Shown piece by piece: positions 24,259 to 36,265 of a DNA stretch of 64,000 nt. Positions within the stretch are counted from its first letter, which is position 1; the number at the start of each line of letters is the position of its first letter. A program made the position numbers and the translations under genes. The DNA lies in the NCBI GenBank assembly GCA_003254925.1, contig QANZ01011811.1, forward strand, positions 5,778 through 69,777. Reading direction: 5' to 3'. This stretch comes from Chamaecrista fasciculata (lineage: Eukaryota > Streptophyta > Magnoliopsida > Fabales > Fabaceae). The notes under the pieces were generated by a model. The model saw nothing but the letters and a program-made list of their open reading frames with translations. It was not told the origin of the DNA and searched no databases.

Positions 24259-25600
24259 CACACAAGAGTACATTTCTTTAATGTATATATATTGCAATAA
24301 GTGACCGTGTGTTGAATTATATATGGGGTTATTATTTAATTATACAAATTGCTCGGTGGTAGGTGTAGCTATAACTCGATATATATAATACTATATATAT
24401 ATATATATATTGTCTTGTGATTTAGTGGTTTGGCTCTGCGGATCGGAGCCATGCTTTAAGTTCATGTACTTTGACACATATATATAACATTTTAATTATA
24501 ACCCCATAACTGTTAGATTCGTGGGATAAGTTTAAAACTACTAAAAATTAAAAAATGCAATTCAATTATTGGCTCGGAGTTCTAAGAAAATTTTCGATTG
24601 ATTTTCCACATAACCTAATTATTTGCACCTTTGGGTGTCATTTTCTTTTACTATTTTTATATATATCACAAACAGATGTTTTGAATTTTTGACTTGTTAT
24701 GCCCATATATAAATGGGGTAGGTTTTGGTTGGAGCAGTGCAACTCTAACATCTTGCCTACTGTTTAGGATTACACACTTGAGCTAACAATGGCTTAATGA
24801 TAACATACATGAATAATATCGAATGTGATTGATTGGCTTCTTAATGTAAGTATGTATATGGACTCTTTTTGTTGATGAATCAACATCGATTGATCTTAAG
24901 ATTATTCATGAGCATCTTTATTATTACGATCGTTATTCTGCGTGTCAATCCTTTGTCCCTTGGTTATCAAATCAAGCTTCGTGGGTCCATTTATATCATG
25001 TAGCTAGATAGATCCTGACCCACCCCATTCATGAAGTTCACAGGTTCAAATATATAGTTATATAAAGTTATAAACCATTCATGGGTGACTCGCCATGGTT
25101 CATATCATAATTAATAAAATCGAATTAACCGTACAGAATCTGGCCCCCTCCACATTCCTACTTTTGAAATTTTGTTTGTTTATTTTGGTTTTATGTTCAG
25201 ATTGTGGCATTATGCTTCACTAAGTTGTTTTTTCATCAAAATCAAATTACATTATTGAAAAGTAGTCAAACAATATTTACAATTGTTCAGATAATAAAAA
25301 TCAAATATAACATGAAGTATAATCTAGAAAATATTAATAGTGTTAAATTAGAGAAATAAATAAAAGCGCAATTGATGATCCTATGTAGAAAATATTCTTG
25401 AGACTAAAATAATGGCAGAAAACAAGCAAAATTAAATTTTGGAGACTAAAATGAAACAAATATAAAATTTGAAAAAAAAAAAGAATAAAATATAGTTTTT
25501 TGACAAAGTGAGATTTTGATGAACATTAATTTATGGTAATGTTATAATTTTGATGACTCTATAATTCTAATCCCTCCTTAATCTCACCAGTCACCACTAA
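24259..25600. other. Intergenic; upstream region of the XTH gene
   Basis: AT-rich, with a TA microsatellite near 24393-24410. At 25235-25400 there is a truncated copy of the dispersed repeat described at 12716 (shared gcgcaattgatgatcctatg region). No ORF was accepted. Confidence 0.5.
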
Positions 25601-25840
25601 TTCCGTGTGTGGGATTCTCGTTATTTATATCCAAACTGTGCCGTCCTACTTTTCTTCTTCCATAGGCACCTACCTAGCTGGAGCAGTCTTCTCTCCATTT
25701 TCAGTTCACTACTCCCACACTGATCTCTGCAATATTATTTGTACACACCAAAAGTCCAAAATCAATCATTCATATATATATATATTCTGCTCTCTCTGCT
25801 TTTTCTTAGCTTCTTCTATATACCTTAATAATTTCTTCAT

Positions 25841-27360
25841 ATGGCTCTGTTTCTGGTTGCTATATTAATCCTGAGTATCCCTTCAAGCCTTAACGCGTGG
25901 TCGTGGCCTCCTTCACCAGGGTACTGGCCAAGCTCCAAATTCAGGTCTTTTAGCTTCTACCAAGGTTTCAGAAACCTATGGGGTCCTCAGCATCAAAAGC
26001 TAGACCAAAATGCACTCACTATTTGGCTTGATTCAACCTCAGGTTCTTTCATTATTATATATTTCACTCCCAAATTCAACTCCTAATATATATATATTCA
26101 TCTTTGTTAATTAATTAATTAATCATTTTTCTTCTTCTTCTTGTTGCAGGGAGTGGGTTCAAGTCAGTTCGTCCGTTTCGATCTGGCTACTTCGGTGCTA
26201 ACATTAAGCTCCAACCTGGCTATACTGCAGGAGTCATCACAGCTTTTTACGTGAGTAATAAGACAAGCACGTCTAATTAATTAATTAAGTGATTATTGGT
26301 ACTAATTTATGAAATGAATGATTGGATGGGTGCAGCTTTCAAACAACGAAGCACATCCAGGGTTCCACGATGAAGTAGACATCGAGTTTCTGGGGACGAC
26401 TTTCGGGAAGCCTTATACTCTGCAGACCAATGTGTACATAAGAGGGAGTGGCGATGGCAGAATCATAGGCAGAGAAATGAAGTTCCATCTTTGGTTCGAT
26501 CCCACCCACGACTTTCATCACTATGCCATACTCTGGACTCCCAAGGAAATCATGTATGTCACCTATAACTAATACTTTTTCTTCCCTAACTTTCGCAAAG
26601 ATCTCAATTTTAGTCCCCTAACTTTTGAAGACGTTTCAATTTGGTCCCCTCACTTTTTTTGTTGCAATTTTGATCCCCTTAACTTTTGAAAACGTCTCAC
26701 CGCTGGTCCCAAGTGCACTTTTTCCATCCATTATCTGCCATTAGTGCTGACCTGGTAGGCTGATAATGTGGCAAATATAAATGAAGTGGATTAAAAAATG
26801 ACCATTATGGAGAGACGTTTTCATGACTTAAAAGTATATTTGGGACCAACGGTGAGACGTTTTCAAAAGTTAAGGACCAAAATTACAACAAAAGAAGTTA
26901 TGAAACCAAAAATACACTTAAGTCTTAATAATCCTATTAATTAATTAATGAATCAATAATTAAAATATATATAAATATGAGATGTAATTTCAGATTCCTT
27001 GTGGATGACGTGCCGATAAGGAGGTACCCTCGAAAGAGTGATGCAACATATCCAGTTCGACCAATGTGGGTGTATGGTTCGATATGGGATGCGTCATCAT
27101 GGGCCACGGAGGATGGAAAATACAAAGCTGATTATAGATACCAGCCTTTTATTGCAAGCTACAAAGACTTCAAGGCTAGTGGTTGCTCAGCCTACGCGCC
27201 TTCTTGGTGCCACCCTGTCTCGGCTTCGCCTTATAGATCCGGTGGGTTGACCACTCAGCAATATAGTGCCATGGCTTGGGTTCACAGATACCACTTGGTT
27301 TATAACTATTGCTCTGATCCCAAGAGAGACCGTAGATTAACACCTGAGTGTTGGGCTTGA
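25841..27360 (+). CDS. XTH32: Xyloglucan endotransglucosylase/hydrolase, XTH31/32 type, 4 exons
   Basis: Exons 25841-26042, 26150-26250, 26336-26553 and 26994-27360 give 295 aa; all introns are GT-AG and phases close. XTHs cut and religate xyloglucan in the cell wall. A signal peptide ([19 protein letters not shown]) precedes [11 protein letters not shown]. The GH16 catalytic motif reads [11 protein letters not shown] (residues 112-122), with nucleophile E114 and acid/base E118; this spelling is typical of class III XTHs, where hydrolase activity is frequent. The C-terminal XET domain has SGCSAYAP and ends [19 protein letters not shown] with its cysteines. Length is normal (280-300 aa). Intron 3 contains a MULE-like MITE. 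An AT-rich TATA-like stretch lies about 70 bp upstream of the ATG. The choice between XTH31 and XTH32 is uncertain. Confidence 0.93.
26590..26930. mobile_element. MULE-like MITE in XTH intron 3
   Basis: It has the arms 'cttttgaaaacgtctcaccg' (about 26682) and 'ggtgagacgttttcaaaagt' (about 26850), and the right end aaatacacttaagtctta of the 11900 family. The left terminal repeat is degraded. Confidence 0.75.
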
Positions 27361-27407
27361 TTATGGGATCACTGTTATATTGTTATTATATTCCTATTGG
27401 GGTAGGA

Positions 27408-27540
27408 TCCTCTATAGTGCACTTTAGGTGAAGTGCAAAAAAATAAGTTAGAGAGAGAAAAAGTTATTGGAACGCACTTTCTCTTTATATTTGTTCCTTT
27501 CTCTTTTGTACTTCACTTAAAGAGTACTCTAGATGATCCA
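27408..27540. mobile_element. Small fold-back MITE behind the XTH gene
   Basis: ggatcctctatagtgcactt and gtgaagtgcaaaa (left) mirror cttttgtacttcact and gagtactctagatgatcc (right) imperfectly. It lies in or just after the XTH 3' UTR. Confidence 0.55.
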
Positions 27541-28462
27541 AATTGTATTTCTATTTTACTCTGGATTGCCTTATTTTCTTTCATCTTTCCATTAGAAAGT
27601 TTCTACTTTAATCACGGGGAAATTTTGATTTTAGACTTATATTTATCTTTAAATTATAATTTAGTCCTTAAAAATAACAAAAGTTTATAATGTTAATATT
27701 TAAGGACTAGATTGTAATTTAAAAATAAAAAATTTCCTTTTTAGTTACTTTAGAGTGTGGATTTGAGATTTGGGTGGTCTGAGACTCTGGGTCCCTCGCT
27801 TCACAAGCGACAAAGTTAAGGACGTTGATATGTGTGAGTGCACGGAGTTGGGCTTCCGTGTCTCTCCCAAGCGCACAAGAAAATTTGAAAGATTGTCTTG
27901 CTTTTTTCTTTTTCTTTTTTTCTCCTTATCTTGTGTTGTATTTCTTTCTTTGGGTGGAATAAATATCATTGATCAATGTCAATGTCATGTGGAAATTGAA
28001 AGGCAAACAAGCCCAAAAGCATTTTATTATCAATAATGTGTGTCACTTTACTGTAGACACTCTATAATATACAGTTATTCATGTTGATGATGGGAACGGT
28101 ACTTTTTGAGATGTTAGTTCTGGTGGTGCAAAATTCATGCTAAGAGAAAAGAAAATTCCCCTGTTGGGCCAATGAGATATAGTTATAGTTGTGTGTTTAT
28201 AGATATGTGAAAAAACAAACTATAAGTCAATGATTAAGATTGATGGAATCAAAAGTCGGTTAAATTATTTCTCTATGATTACACTCTTCAATTTTTTTTC
28301 TTACATTCCAATTTGATATTGATGAGTCCCTATCTTTAAAAATGTTTTTAAATTTCCATGAATATACTATATTATTTTATTATTACCATAGTCAATTATA
28401 TATGTGCCATCTTAATAAACACAATTAATATGTCTAATTCAAGCTAATCGACCCCTCCCCCC
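27541..28462. other. Intergenic, no gene seen
   Basis: AT-rich. A short fold-back-like tract occurs around 27600-27720. Ends in a C run at the gap edge. Confidence 0.5.
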
Positions 28463-28896
28463 NNNNNNNNNNNNNNNNNNNNNNNNNNNNNNNNNNNNNN
28501 NNNNNNNNNNNNNNNNNNNNNNNNNNNNNNNNNNNNNNNNNNNNNNNNNNNNNNNNNNNNNNNNNNNNNNNNNNNNNNNNNNNNNNNNNNNNNNNNNNNN
28601 NNNNNNNNNNNNNNNNNNNNNNNNNNNNNNNNNNNNNNNNNNNNNNNNNNNNNNNNNNNNNNNNNNNNNNNNNNNNNNNNNNNNNNNNNNNNNNNNNNNN
28701 NNNNNNNNNNNNNNNNNNNNNNNNNNNNNNNNNNNNNNNNNNNNNNNNNNNNNNNNNNNNNNNNNNNNNNNNNNNNNNNNNNNNNNNNNNNNNNNNNNNN
28801 NNNNNNNNNNNNNNNNNNNNNNNNNNNNNNNNNNNNNNNNNNNNNNNNNNNNNNNNNNNNNNNNNNNNNNNNNNNNNNNNNNNNNNNNNNNNNNNN
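28463..28896. other. Assembly gap (434 N)
   Basis: Bordered by a C run on the left and a T run on the right, typical of homopolymer-related assembly breaks. Confidence 0.99.
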
Positions 28897-29547
28897 TTTT
28901 TTTTTTTTTTTTTCATGTACACTCTGGGTGAAACGTGCAGCTTAATAATAAATTATTAGGGAGGTTCAACAGCAGCAGATTAAGAAGTTGGATAAATTAT
29001 TTCCCTATAATCACATCTCCAATTTCCAATTGTTTCCATTGGAATCTGACATTGAACCCGTATTCTTTCCATTTTTTTTTTTGTAATTTAATTAAAAGGG
29101 TCTTGTAATTTGGCCTATTTTTAGATAGGATCTTTTGTGGTTTAAAAAGAGAAACTTAACTTAATGGTGAAATTTCATTTTTTACTGAGAATTTTATTTT
29201 ATTTTTTGTCTCAAAGTTTTCTCTCATCAAATAAGGAGTCAAACGCATAAAATTTAATAATAGGGTCTTAAAATAATATTTTAGCCAAAATTTTCGTTAA
29301 ATTTTGGACGAAAATATACCTCATGACCCTTTTTGTTAACGGTGCAAACCACATGCCCCCTATTTGACACTTTTTAAATCATAGGGACCCTGTTTGAAAA
29401 TGGGTCAAACCACAGGGCCTTTTTGTGTAATTTATCCTTCTTTTTATTTTAATTCATATTGTTAAACTTTCATTAATTAATTGATTTGCACTTTTTGTTT
29501 GATATGCCATCTCAAATTCTTTATATACACACACTACTAAATACGTC
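28897..29547. other. Intergenic with degenerate fold-back arm
   Basis: At 29300-29440, phrases such as 'gcaaaccacatgccccctat' and 'gtcaaaccacagggcc' resemble one arm of the 4663-type repeat. No gene. Confidence 0.45.
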
Positions 29548-29556
29548 GTCTAATTG

Positions 29557-30194
29557 TTAAATATTTGTAAAACCCTAGCCGCTCAAAAAATCCTCTCTCT
29601 CATGAGAGTTTAGTTCTCTCTCAAACCCCCTCTGTGAGGGACTACCTGTCTCTTTCATGAGAGATTAATTTCACCCTATTTCATATTAGGGTTATCGACG
29701 GCGCCTCCCAGCTTTGGCCTTGTACGGCGGCAATCTGCTAGGTTGTTCCCGTCAGCGTCGTCTTGGGTTAGGTGGTCTGCGGCGCTCTTTTCAGTGTGTC
29801 TTATGCGGCGGTGGTTTTCGTTAGTTTTCCTTTCCATATTTGTGTTCTCTTTGCTCGTGTCCGTGTGTGTTCTGTGGCGGGTTTTGTGGCGACGACGTTC
29901 TGGATCTATGATCCTACAACGTCGATCTGGTCTGAGTTTTTTTTTGTGTTTCCGGTTCTTTAGATGGTTGTAACTTTAGTTGCATCCCTAGATCTATTAT
30001 CTTGGCAGCTGATTGTCTTGCCAATTTGTCTGACACGAAGATGGGTCTTCTTGGATGGGTTACAAACCCCCCACCTTCGTCAATTGATATTTTAGATTAT
30101 TTTGCTGTGTTTTTGTTTGTACTATGATTAGCTTTACCTTACTTTTACTTTTGAATGAATTATGTTTAAAAAAAATATATATATATATATATAT
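29557..30194 (+). mobile_element. Retroposon (LINE-like, non-coding) with 9-bp target-site duplication
   Basis: Flanked by gtctaattg at 29548-29556 and 30195-30203. The 3' end is gaattatgtttaaaaaaaa followed by TA repeats, that is, a poly-A tail. The body is GC-richer than the flanks (gacggcgcctcccagc; ggcgggttttgtggcgacga), reminiscent of a LINE 5' UTR or a retroposed transcript. The frames of 60-76 codons are not convincing proteins. Confidence 0.65.
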
Positions 30195-30203
30195 GTCTAA
30201 TTG

Positions 30204-32090
30204 AAATCAAGCCTTTCAAGTTATTTAATAAAGCTTACATAAAGCATTATTGCATCGAATTCAACATTTTTAATAATATTTATAGTACCCAACTTTTTAA
30301 AATATAAAGATGAAATTAAAAAGAATTTTAAGTTTTAAGAGTATAAAGGAAACCACATATGTAAACTCAAAAAGAGACAAGATTATATTAAACCAGATGT
30401 TGCATCTACTATCACTAATTTAATACATCAAAATCCTCGAGAGGACACACTCACACACACACATAGTATTTTGTAGCTTTAGGTGAAACGACATCATAAG
30501 ACGGCTTCAAGAATTTGGCAACACTTCAGCACAGACAGAGACACAAGAGATAGGCATTCCATGAATTAGAGAAACGTGCGTGATTATTCGGATACTCGAA
30601 AAATACATGAATGGTAGATCATTGAAGATGGTTTTCAAAGGCGAGATATATATTAAGATAATAACGAAGAAATTAAGTGGAGGCCATTCATATTTAGATT
30701 GAGGGAGCTTTTGGACCATTAATACAGAGAAAAAGAGATAAATATGATTAAGCTAGCATTGCTCATGAGAATCCTATCTGCGTTTGGCATTTTTATGAGG
30801 ATTTGACGTGAGTTACTTTATTTTAGAAAATGATATGTTGGACTCAATATATATACAACATCAAGGTGTTATTATATATATATACGTGCATGCATCTGAA
30901 TGAAACAGACCCCTCTGTCTCTTACCATAGCCATGAGGCCATAATGCTGTCTATGAACCCAAAGCACGCCTTGGAACCTTATAATAAGTGTTCAAGGACC
31001 AGAAAAACTCACTTTGTTTTGGATCTCACGATGTAGGCACCCCACACCACATGGCATTATTAAAATAATAATATTGATTGGAGAATGCAAAAGCTACTAA
31101 TAAATTTTCAAATCAAATAATTAAACACAAATTATGGCATCCTTAATAAAATTAGTGGCACCTATAGATGCCTTTTATCTGATCAATATGGTTTGAATGG
31201 TTGTAAAGTATTAGTCGTTTAGCGACTACAGTAACGTCAATTAGGTTAGTTAGTGTGTCAAATTAAAGGGTAATAGGGCGAAGGAACTAAATTGAGCATT
31301 ATTAGCGATATTGACCAAAGGCGTCCTTCATAAATGTTAAATCATAATATATACTAATAGAGATGGCGTGTCATGTACATATAATTGATTATATATGTAT
31401 GTGTATGAGATAATTGAAGATTAAAGAAACTTTAGGTCACGTCCACAAGAATAGGGACAAACTAAGAGAGAAGAACAAACAAGAACCTCATCATCTAATC
31501 AAGTAGTCCTCAAATAATGAAGTACCAAAGCTAGCAGAATGTCAATTGAATTGTGCTATATATGTACGAGCAGCACATTCAGAGAATCCCATAAATTATC
31601 TCGATCGTAATCTTAAGTATGGTTATGGGTAAAGCTATTTGAGAAATTGTGGCTCAGGATTGCTTGAAACAATGAAAAAAGGTGATTTAAGTCCTCTAAA
31701 ATGAGAAAATGAGGATGTTAGTAAAATGATCAGTAACGTGAAAAGCAGGGGTTAGCGATGAAGGTAAAATAGAATGCAAAAATATGACAAGAGTATTATT
31801 TGATCGGAACGTTTTGAATTTCAACTAAAGCTAACTTCAACTAATTCAAATCCTGAAAAAAAAAAAAAAAGAGAAGAGCTTTATATATAAAATAATTAAA
31901 CTAACAAGATACATTCATTCTCTCTTTTTTATTTTCATCATCTCTCTTTACTTTACTCACTTTACTAATATTTTCACCACAGAAAATTCAAATATGAAAA
32001 GCAACCATTGTTTTGTTTGGACATAGCGATTAACGAGGACTTCACAAATATACTTTAATCTTTGTATAAACTGAACGTTATTTCAAATGT
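30204..32090. other. Intergenic, no gene seen
   Basis: A CA repeat near 30450, TA repeats near 30870 and an A run near 31858. Scattered frames of 60-70 codons have no family features. Confidence 0.5.
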
Positions 32091-32183
32091 CCGACCTTAG
32101 CTCAGTTGGTAGAGCGGAGGACTGTAGTGGGCTATCCCTGGCAGATGATCCTTAGGTCGCTGGTTCGAATCCGGCAGGTCGGA
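32091..32183 (+). tRNA. trnY-GTA: tRNA-Tyr (GTA) with 20-nt intron
   Basis: The acceptor stem ccgacct/aggtcgg with discriminator A, D-arm gctcagttggtagagc, anticodon stem gagga/tcctt and T-arm ggttcgaatcc are all present. The anticodon GTA is at 32124-32126. The insert 32128-32147 lies one base 3' of the anticodon, the canonical intron position in plant tRNA-Tyr; the mature form is 73 nt. A CAA motif occurs just upstream (ttcaaatgt), and a T run (pol III terminator) follows at 32184. Confidence 0.96.
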
Positions 32184-32186
32184 TTT

Positions 32187-32338
32187 TTATTTTTTTAAAA
32201 TTTGTTGTTATTATTTTTTTAAAATTTGTTGTTATTATTTTTTTAAAATTTGTTGTTATTATTTTTTAAAAATTTGTTGTTATTATTTTTTTAAAATTTG
32301 TTGTTATTATTTTTTTAAAATTTGTTGTTATTATTTTT
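32187..32338. repeat. 24-bp tandem repeat, about 6 units
   Basis: Unit ttttttaaaatttgttg plus ttattat, spaced exactly 24 bp, starting within a few bases of the tRNA-Tyr 3' end. Each unit contains T6-T7, so each is a potential pol III stop. Confidence 0.92.
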
Positions 32339-33000
32339 TCGTTGTCATGTCAGCCTAAATAAAGATAATTCATACAGTTGACTGTAATTTTAAAAAGTTG
32401 AGTCCCTAGTTTTAAATCTTTTTTTGGAATTTTATAATAAGAAGTGTTATCACTTAACAATATGAGTCGGATAAAAATTTGGGCACAATAGATTTCCAAA
32501 GTCATATTTGGGCTCGTGAGGAACCCAACTATGAGAAATATGTACTCCAAGTTATTGATATCGAAGAAGGTCCAAAGCCCTAATGTATGACCAAAGAAAA
32601 ATGTTTAAATTACATAAAGGCCCATGAGTTTTAGGTCACATATATATAACACTTTTAAATTTTAAAACTTGATAAATAGTATGTTAAATTTTGAATTTGG
32701 CTCCCTCAAACTCTATCCATTTAGAGTTATCTCATGAAATGAAACGACTATTCGGTAAAAAAAAAAAAAGTGTTATGTAACGACTCTATCTATTTATAGC
32801 TATGTCATGAAATGAAACGACGACAAAAAAAAGAGTGAAATGAGACGACTACAGACTACAATAGTGTTGTACCGTTAACTTGATAAATAATATTTTAAAT
32901 TTTGAATTTCGCTCACTCAGACTCCATCCATTTACAGCTATGTCATGAAATGAAACGACTCTTCGGCGAAAAAAAAATGAAGGCAAAAGACCTCTCGGTG
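32339..33000. repeat. Intergenic with three diverged repeats
   Basis: 'atttagagttatctcatgaa', 'atttatagctatgtcatgaa' and 'atttacagctatgtcatgaa' with 'atgaaacgac' recur at about 32720, 32794 and 32929, and 'ttttgaattt' precedes two of them. No gene. Confidence 0.6.
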
Positions 33001-33400
33001 TCCCTAACGTTTGGGGTCAGTTTCAGTTATCTCCCTAACGTTTTACATTGTTGTCAATTATATCTTAACCTCATTTTTTTTTTGTCAAAGTCCTATTTTG
33101 GTCACTTAAATTTGCTCAAAGTTCGTTTTGGTCCCTCAAGTCTCCGACGAACTTTCTGGCGAGAAACACGGAGGGCTCGACGACTACAAAGACTCCTAAT
33201 CCAAAGTTTTCTGACCTCATGAGATCAATGGCGGCTTATATTTTTCGAAAAAAAGGCCGAAAATATGATTTTCAGTAATTGTGTAATTTTTCGATGGCTT
33301 ACCCGTCATTTTTTCGCAAAAATTTGAGACTAAAGTATAATTGACAACAATATAAAATATTAGGACATAATTGACACAAAACAAATCACAAACAAACTAT
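33000..33400 (+). mobile_element. Repeat related in inverted orientation to 35907-36265
   Basis: It contains ccctaacgtttggggtcagt, then a frame FGPSSLRRTFWRETRRAR, then aaagtataattgacaacaat. The reverse complement of 35907-36265 has FGPLSLRRTFRRDTRRAR and the same neighbours. A non-autonomous element family is likely. Confidence 0.6.
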
Positions 33401-33782
33401 GCATGAAGAATAATCAAATTAAAAGACAAACGAGGCATTAAGTATAAAGGAAAGAACTTATATGCAATATACTTGTTAGGATGTTACTTTAATCACAAGT
33501 TTAATATGATATTACTTTAATCACAAGTTTTAATTATATTATTTTTTTTTATGATTATTATAACAAAAGTTGTATTTAATACTTTTTCTACTTGATCATA
33601 TAAAATAATTTTATCAAGTCTTTAGTCTCATTAGAAAACCTTACGGTACAAATATAAAAATTCCTCTTAAGTCTTAGGGTTTAGGGTTTTGCCCTTTAAA
33701 CACCGCAATGTTAGGTATTCTTAATTCCATATTCAATTTCATCCTATCAACTACTCAATTTACCCATCTTTAATTTTATTAC

Positions 33783-34457
33783 GGGTGCTTTTGGTATGCT
33801 GTGATCTCATACCAGCCATCTTATATACTATAGTATCTTGGATGTCTGATGATGTTTGGTGTCGTTATACGTCGACATCCAAGATAACAAAAACTATGTT
33901 ATCTCATATGACAGAGTTTGCAAGGACATTTTTTAATCAAAGTTTCAATTTTACCCTTTTTGGTTTTTTTTTTAATAAAACTTACTATATATTTGGTTCC
34001 TAAATTTATAACTAGTCAACTAATTTGTTAATGAATAATCAAAATATATGACTCATTTATCGAATTATTTCAATTGTTAATAATTTAGTCATTGGGTCAA
34101 ATTTAGGGACCAAAAAGAAATTTAATATAAATTTAGGGATAAAAAAGTTTTAATAAGTATAAATTTAGGGATCAAAAAATATAAAATCAGTTCAAATTTA
34201 ATGATTAAATCATATATTTATTTTGAAAATATTAATATATGTTTTTAAGATGTTAATAAGGGTAAACATGGAAATTTAAAGAAGATTAATCTTATTCACA
34301 AGAGAATACCAAACATATGCATCTTATATCTCTGATATCTACTATTGTCATACCAAACATTGATATTATAAATATCAGATATCTTATGCTATGGTATCAC
34401 ATACCACGACATCTGAGATACTACGACATCTGAGATGACAGCGTACCAAACGCACCC
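33783..34457. mobile_element. TIR element, 675 bp
   Basis: Left end gggtgcttttggtatgctgt; right end acagcgtaccaaacgcaccc. Internal 'agatatct' and 'atctgagat' motifs are also self-complementary. The flanks (tac / tat) give no clear duplication. No transposase. Confidence 0.7.
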
Positions 34458-34639
34458 TATCTCTTACTACCAGTATAAGTGTATAACTCATCACTTTTTA
34501 TTATTTAATATTTTAAACAATTTAAATATTATTATCTTTCCAATCTCATTATCTCCTTACATACTTTTATATGTTTTGTAATTTTCTTTTCAACTTATAC
34601 TATTTTATCTTATAATATTGATATATAAATAAAAAATAG

Positions 34640-34965
34640 GCCAAAATTCTATTTTGGTCTCTAATGCTCACCTAAAGTTCCATTTTGGTCCCTACTATTT
34701 TCTAAAAGTTTTTTAATTGGTCCCTAACTATTGAATGTGATCATATCTCTCTCGTTTGCTGATGACTTCATTAGGTAAATAAAAAACTCATCGAATTTAA
34801 CACATAACTCTAATTTCATTGCGGTCGGGTTTAAAAGAGAGAGATATGATAATATTCAATAGTTATGAACCAATTATGAAGCTTTTAGAAAATATTAAAA
34901 GACTAAAATAGAACAAACTAGTCTGAGATTAAACATGAGAGACCCAAAAACCCTGGCTCTATTCC
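34640..34965. repeat. Fold-back repeat ending in ccctggctct
   Basis: Arms 'ggtccctaactattgaatgt' (about 34720) and 'atattcaatagttatgaacc' (about 34852) mirror each other. It resembles the repeats at 6385 and 23820-24217. Its right end lies directly against the duplicated exon at 34969. Confidence 0.6.
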
Positions 34966-34968
34966 TGT

Positions 34969-35229
34969 TCCCATTCATCTTTCTAAAAAATGAGAAGTGT
35001 ATTTCTAAACTGGCAGTGGTATTGATTCTTAAATGCTTTGCAGTTTCGCGGCCCAACTTTTGCTCGGTTGTTATCTAACTATCTTGAGGTTAAAGGAGAT
35101 GGTGGAATAAAGAACATTATGGTATTGGAGAGTGGCTTCAATGGCTGGGAAGCTTCTGGGAGGCCTGTTTGTTGATGCACTGATGTTCCTTGTAAGGCTG
35201 AGCTTGCTTGATTAATGGCTTCTTCAAGG
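34969..35229 (+). pseudogene. Duplicated exon 3 of the CDC25-like gene
   Basis: 34969-35229 aligns with 39059-39322, including about 75 bp of intron 2 (tttctaaactg, ttcttaaatgctttgcag), exon 3 and a few bases of 3' UTR. Because intron is included it arose by DNA duplication, not by reverse transcription. The exon reads [18 protein letters not shown] and [20 protein letters not shown], then GTT TGT TGA: a nonsense codon replaces Arg in the Cys-rich tail. No copy of exons 1 and 2 is nearby. Confidence 0.9.
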
Positions 35230-35906
35230 AGTTGGAGTACATAAAATGATTGTAGAATCTGAGGGTTGACATAAATGATGGGATCTTTACAAATGCGATT
35301 ATGATACTGATTGTCCTTATTAAATATAGATTAAATATGATGAGACATTTGCAATTCCTTACTTGATTGTTTTTCAAAATTGAATATTTAATTCTATAAA
35401 ATTGTATAGTCTTACATCAGTGGCACATTTGATCATAATGCTCGTGAGATTTCACCTTAGGAAAAGAGATTTGTGAAGCTACTATTTTGCTACTATTTAA
35501 TTTCCTTTTGGATTTTTTGTATCTTAATCTACCTGGGATCACATGTATCAGAGTATATATTATATTATTATGTATGGAAGGTGAGCATTTATACTTGATA
35601 CAACCCTTTCTTGAAAAGAGAAAATAAGCTAGAGAAGTCTGTCAAGACTTACGAATACATGTGTCAGTTAATTGTATGTATTGCACTAGTAATATATTTT
35701 TACAATAAATTTGTAATGACTTCTTGAGTGAAAAGATCAATGCAATGAGTTCTTTTCTTTTAAAAGTGTATCATATTAACTTTATGATTTTCCAGTAATT
35801 TTGATTTGGAAACTGAGCTAGAAATGGGGTTTGGTGTTGTCATTTAGTGTCAGATTATGCATGTAGATTTATGGTATGATATTGATATTCCTTAGTTTAC
35901 TGGCAA

Positions 35907-36265
35907 GCGGCGAAAAAATTTACACAATCTTCGAAAATTATATTTTCGGTCATTTATTCGTAAAATACAGGTCGCTATTGAATTTAGGTGGTCAAAACAT
36001 TTTGCATTATGAGTTTTTATAGTCATCGGGCCCGCCGTGTATCTCGCCGGAAAGTTCGCCGGAGACTTAAAGGACCAAAAGAGCCGAAAAGTTTGCCGGA
36101 GACTTGAGAGACCAAAATGAAACTTTGAACAAATTTAAGGGATCTAAATAGGACTTTGGCAAAAAAAAAATTTAAGATTAAAGTATAACCAACAACCATG
36201 TAAAACATTTGAGATATAATTGATACAAAACAAATGTTGGGTAAACTGACGTCAAACATTAGGAG
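35907..36265 (-). mobile_element. Inverted partner of the 33000-33400 repeat
   Basis: On the minus strand it contains gtttgacgtcagtttaccca, aattatatctcaaatgtttt and the frame FGPLSLRRTFRRDTRRAR. It lies about 260 bp upstream of the CDC25-like start codon. Confidence 0.6.

Noticed and set aside
28434..28922. 162-codon frame across the gap
   Set aside because: It consists almost only of undetermined residues from Ns.
29743..29973. Possible 76-aa membrane peptide
   Set aside because: It lies inside the retroposon body; two frames are open by chance and no family is recognisable.
32187..32338. CRISPR-like regular repeat
   Set aside because: The 24-bp units are contiguous without spacers, and this is a plant genome; it is a minisatellite.
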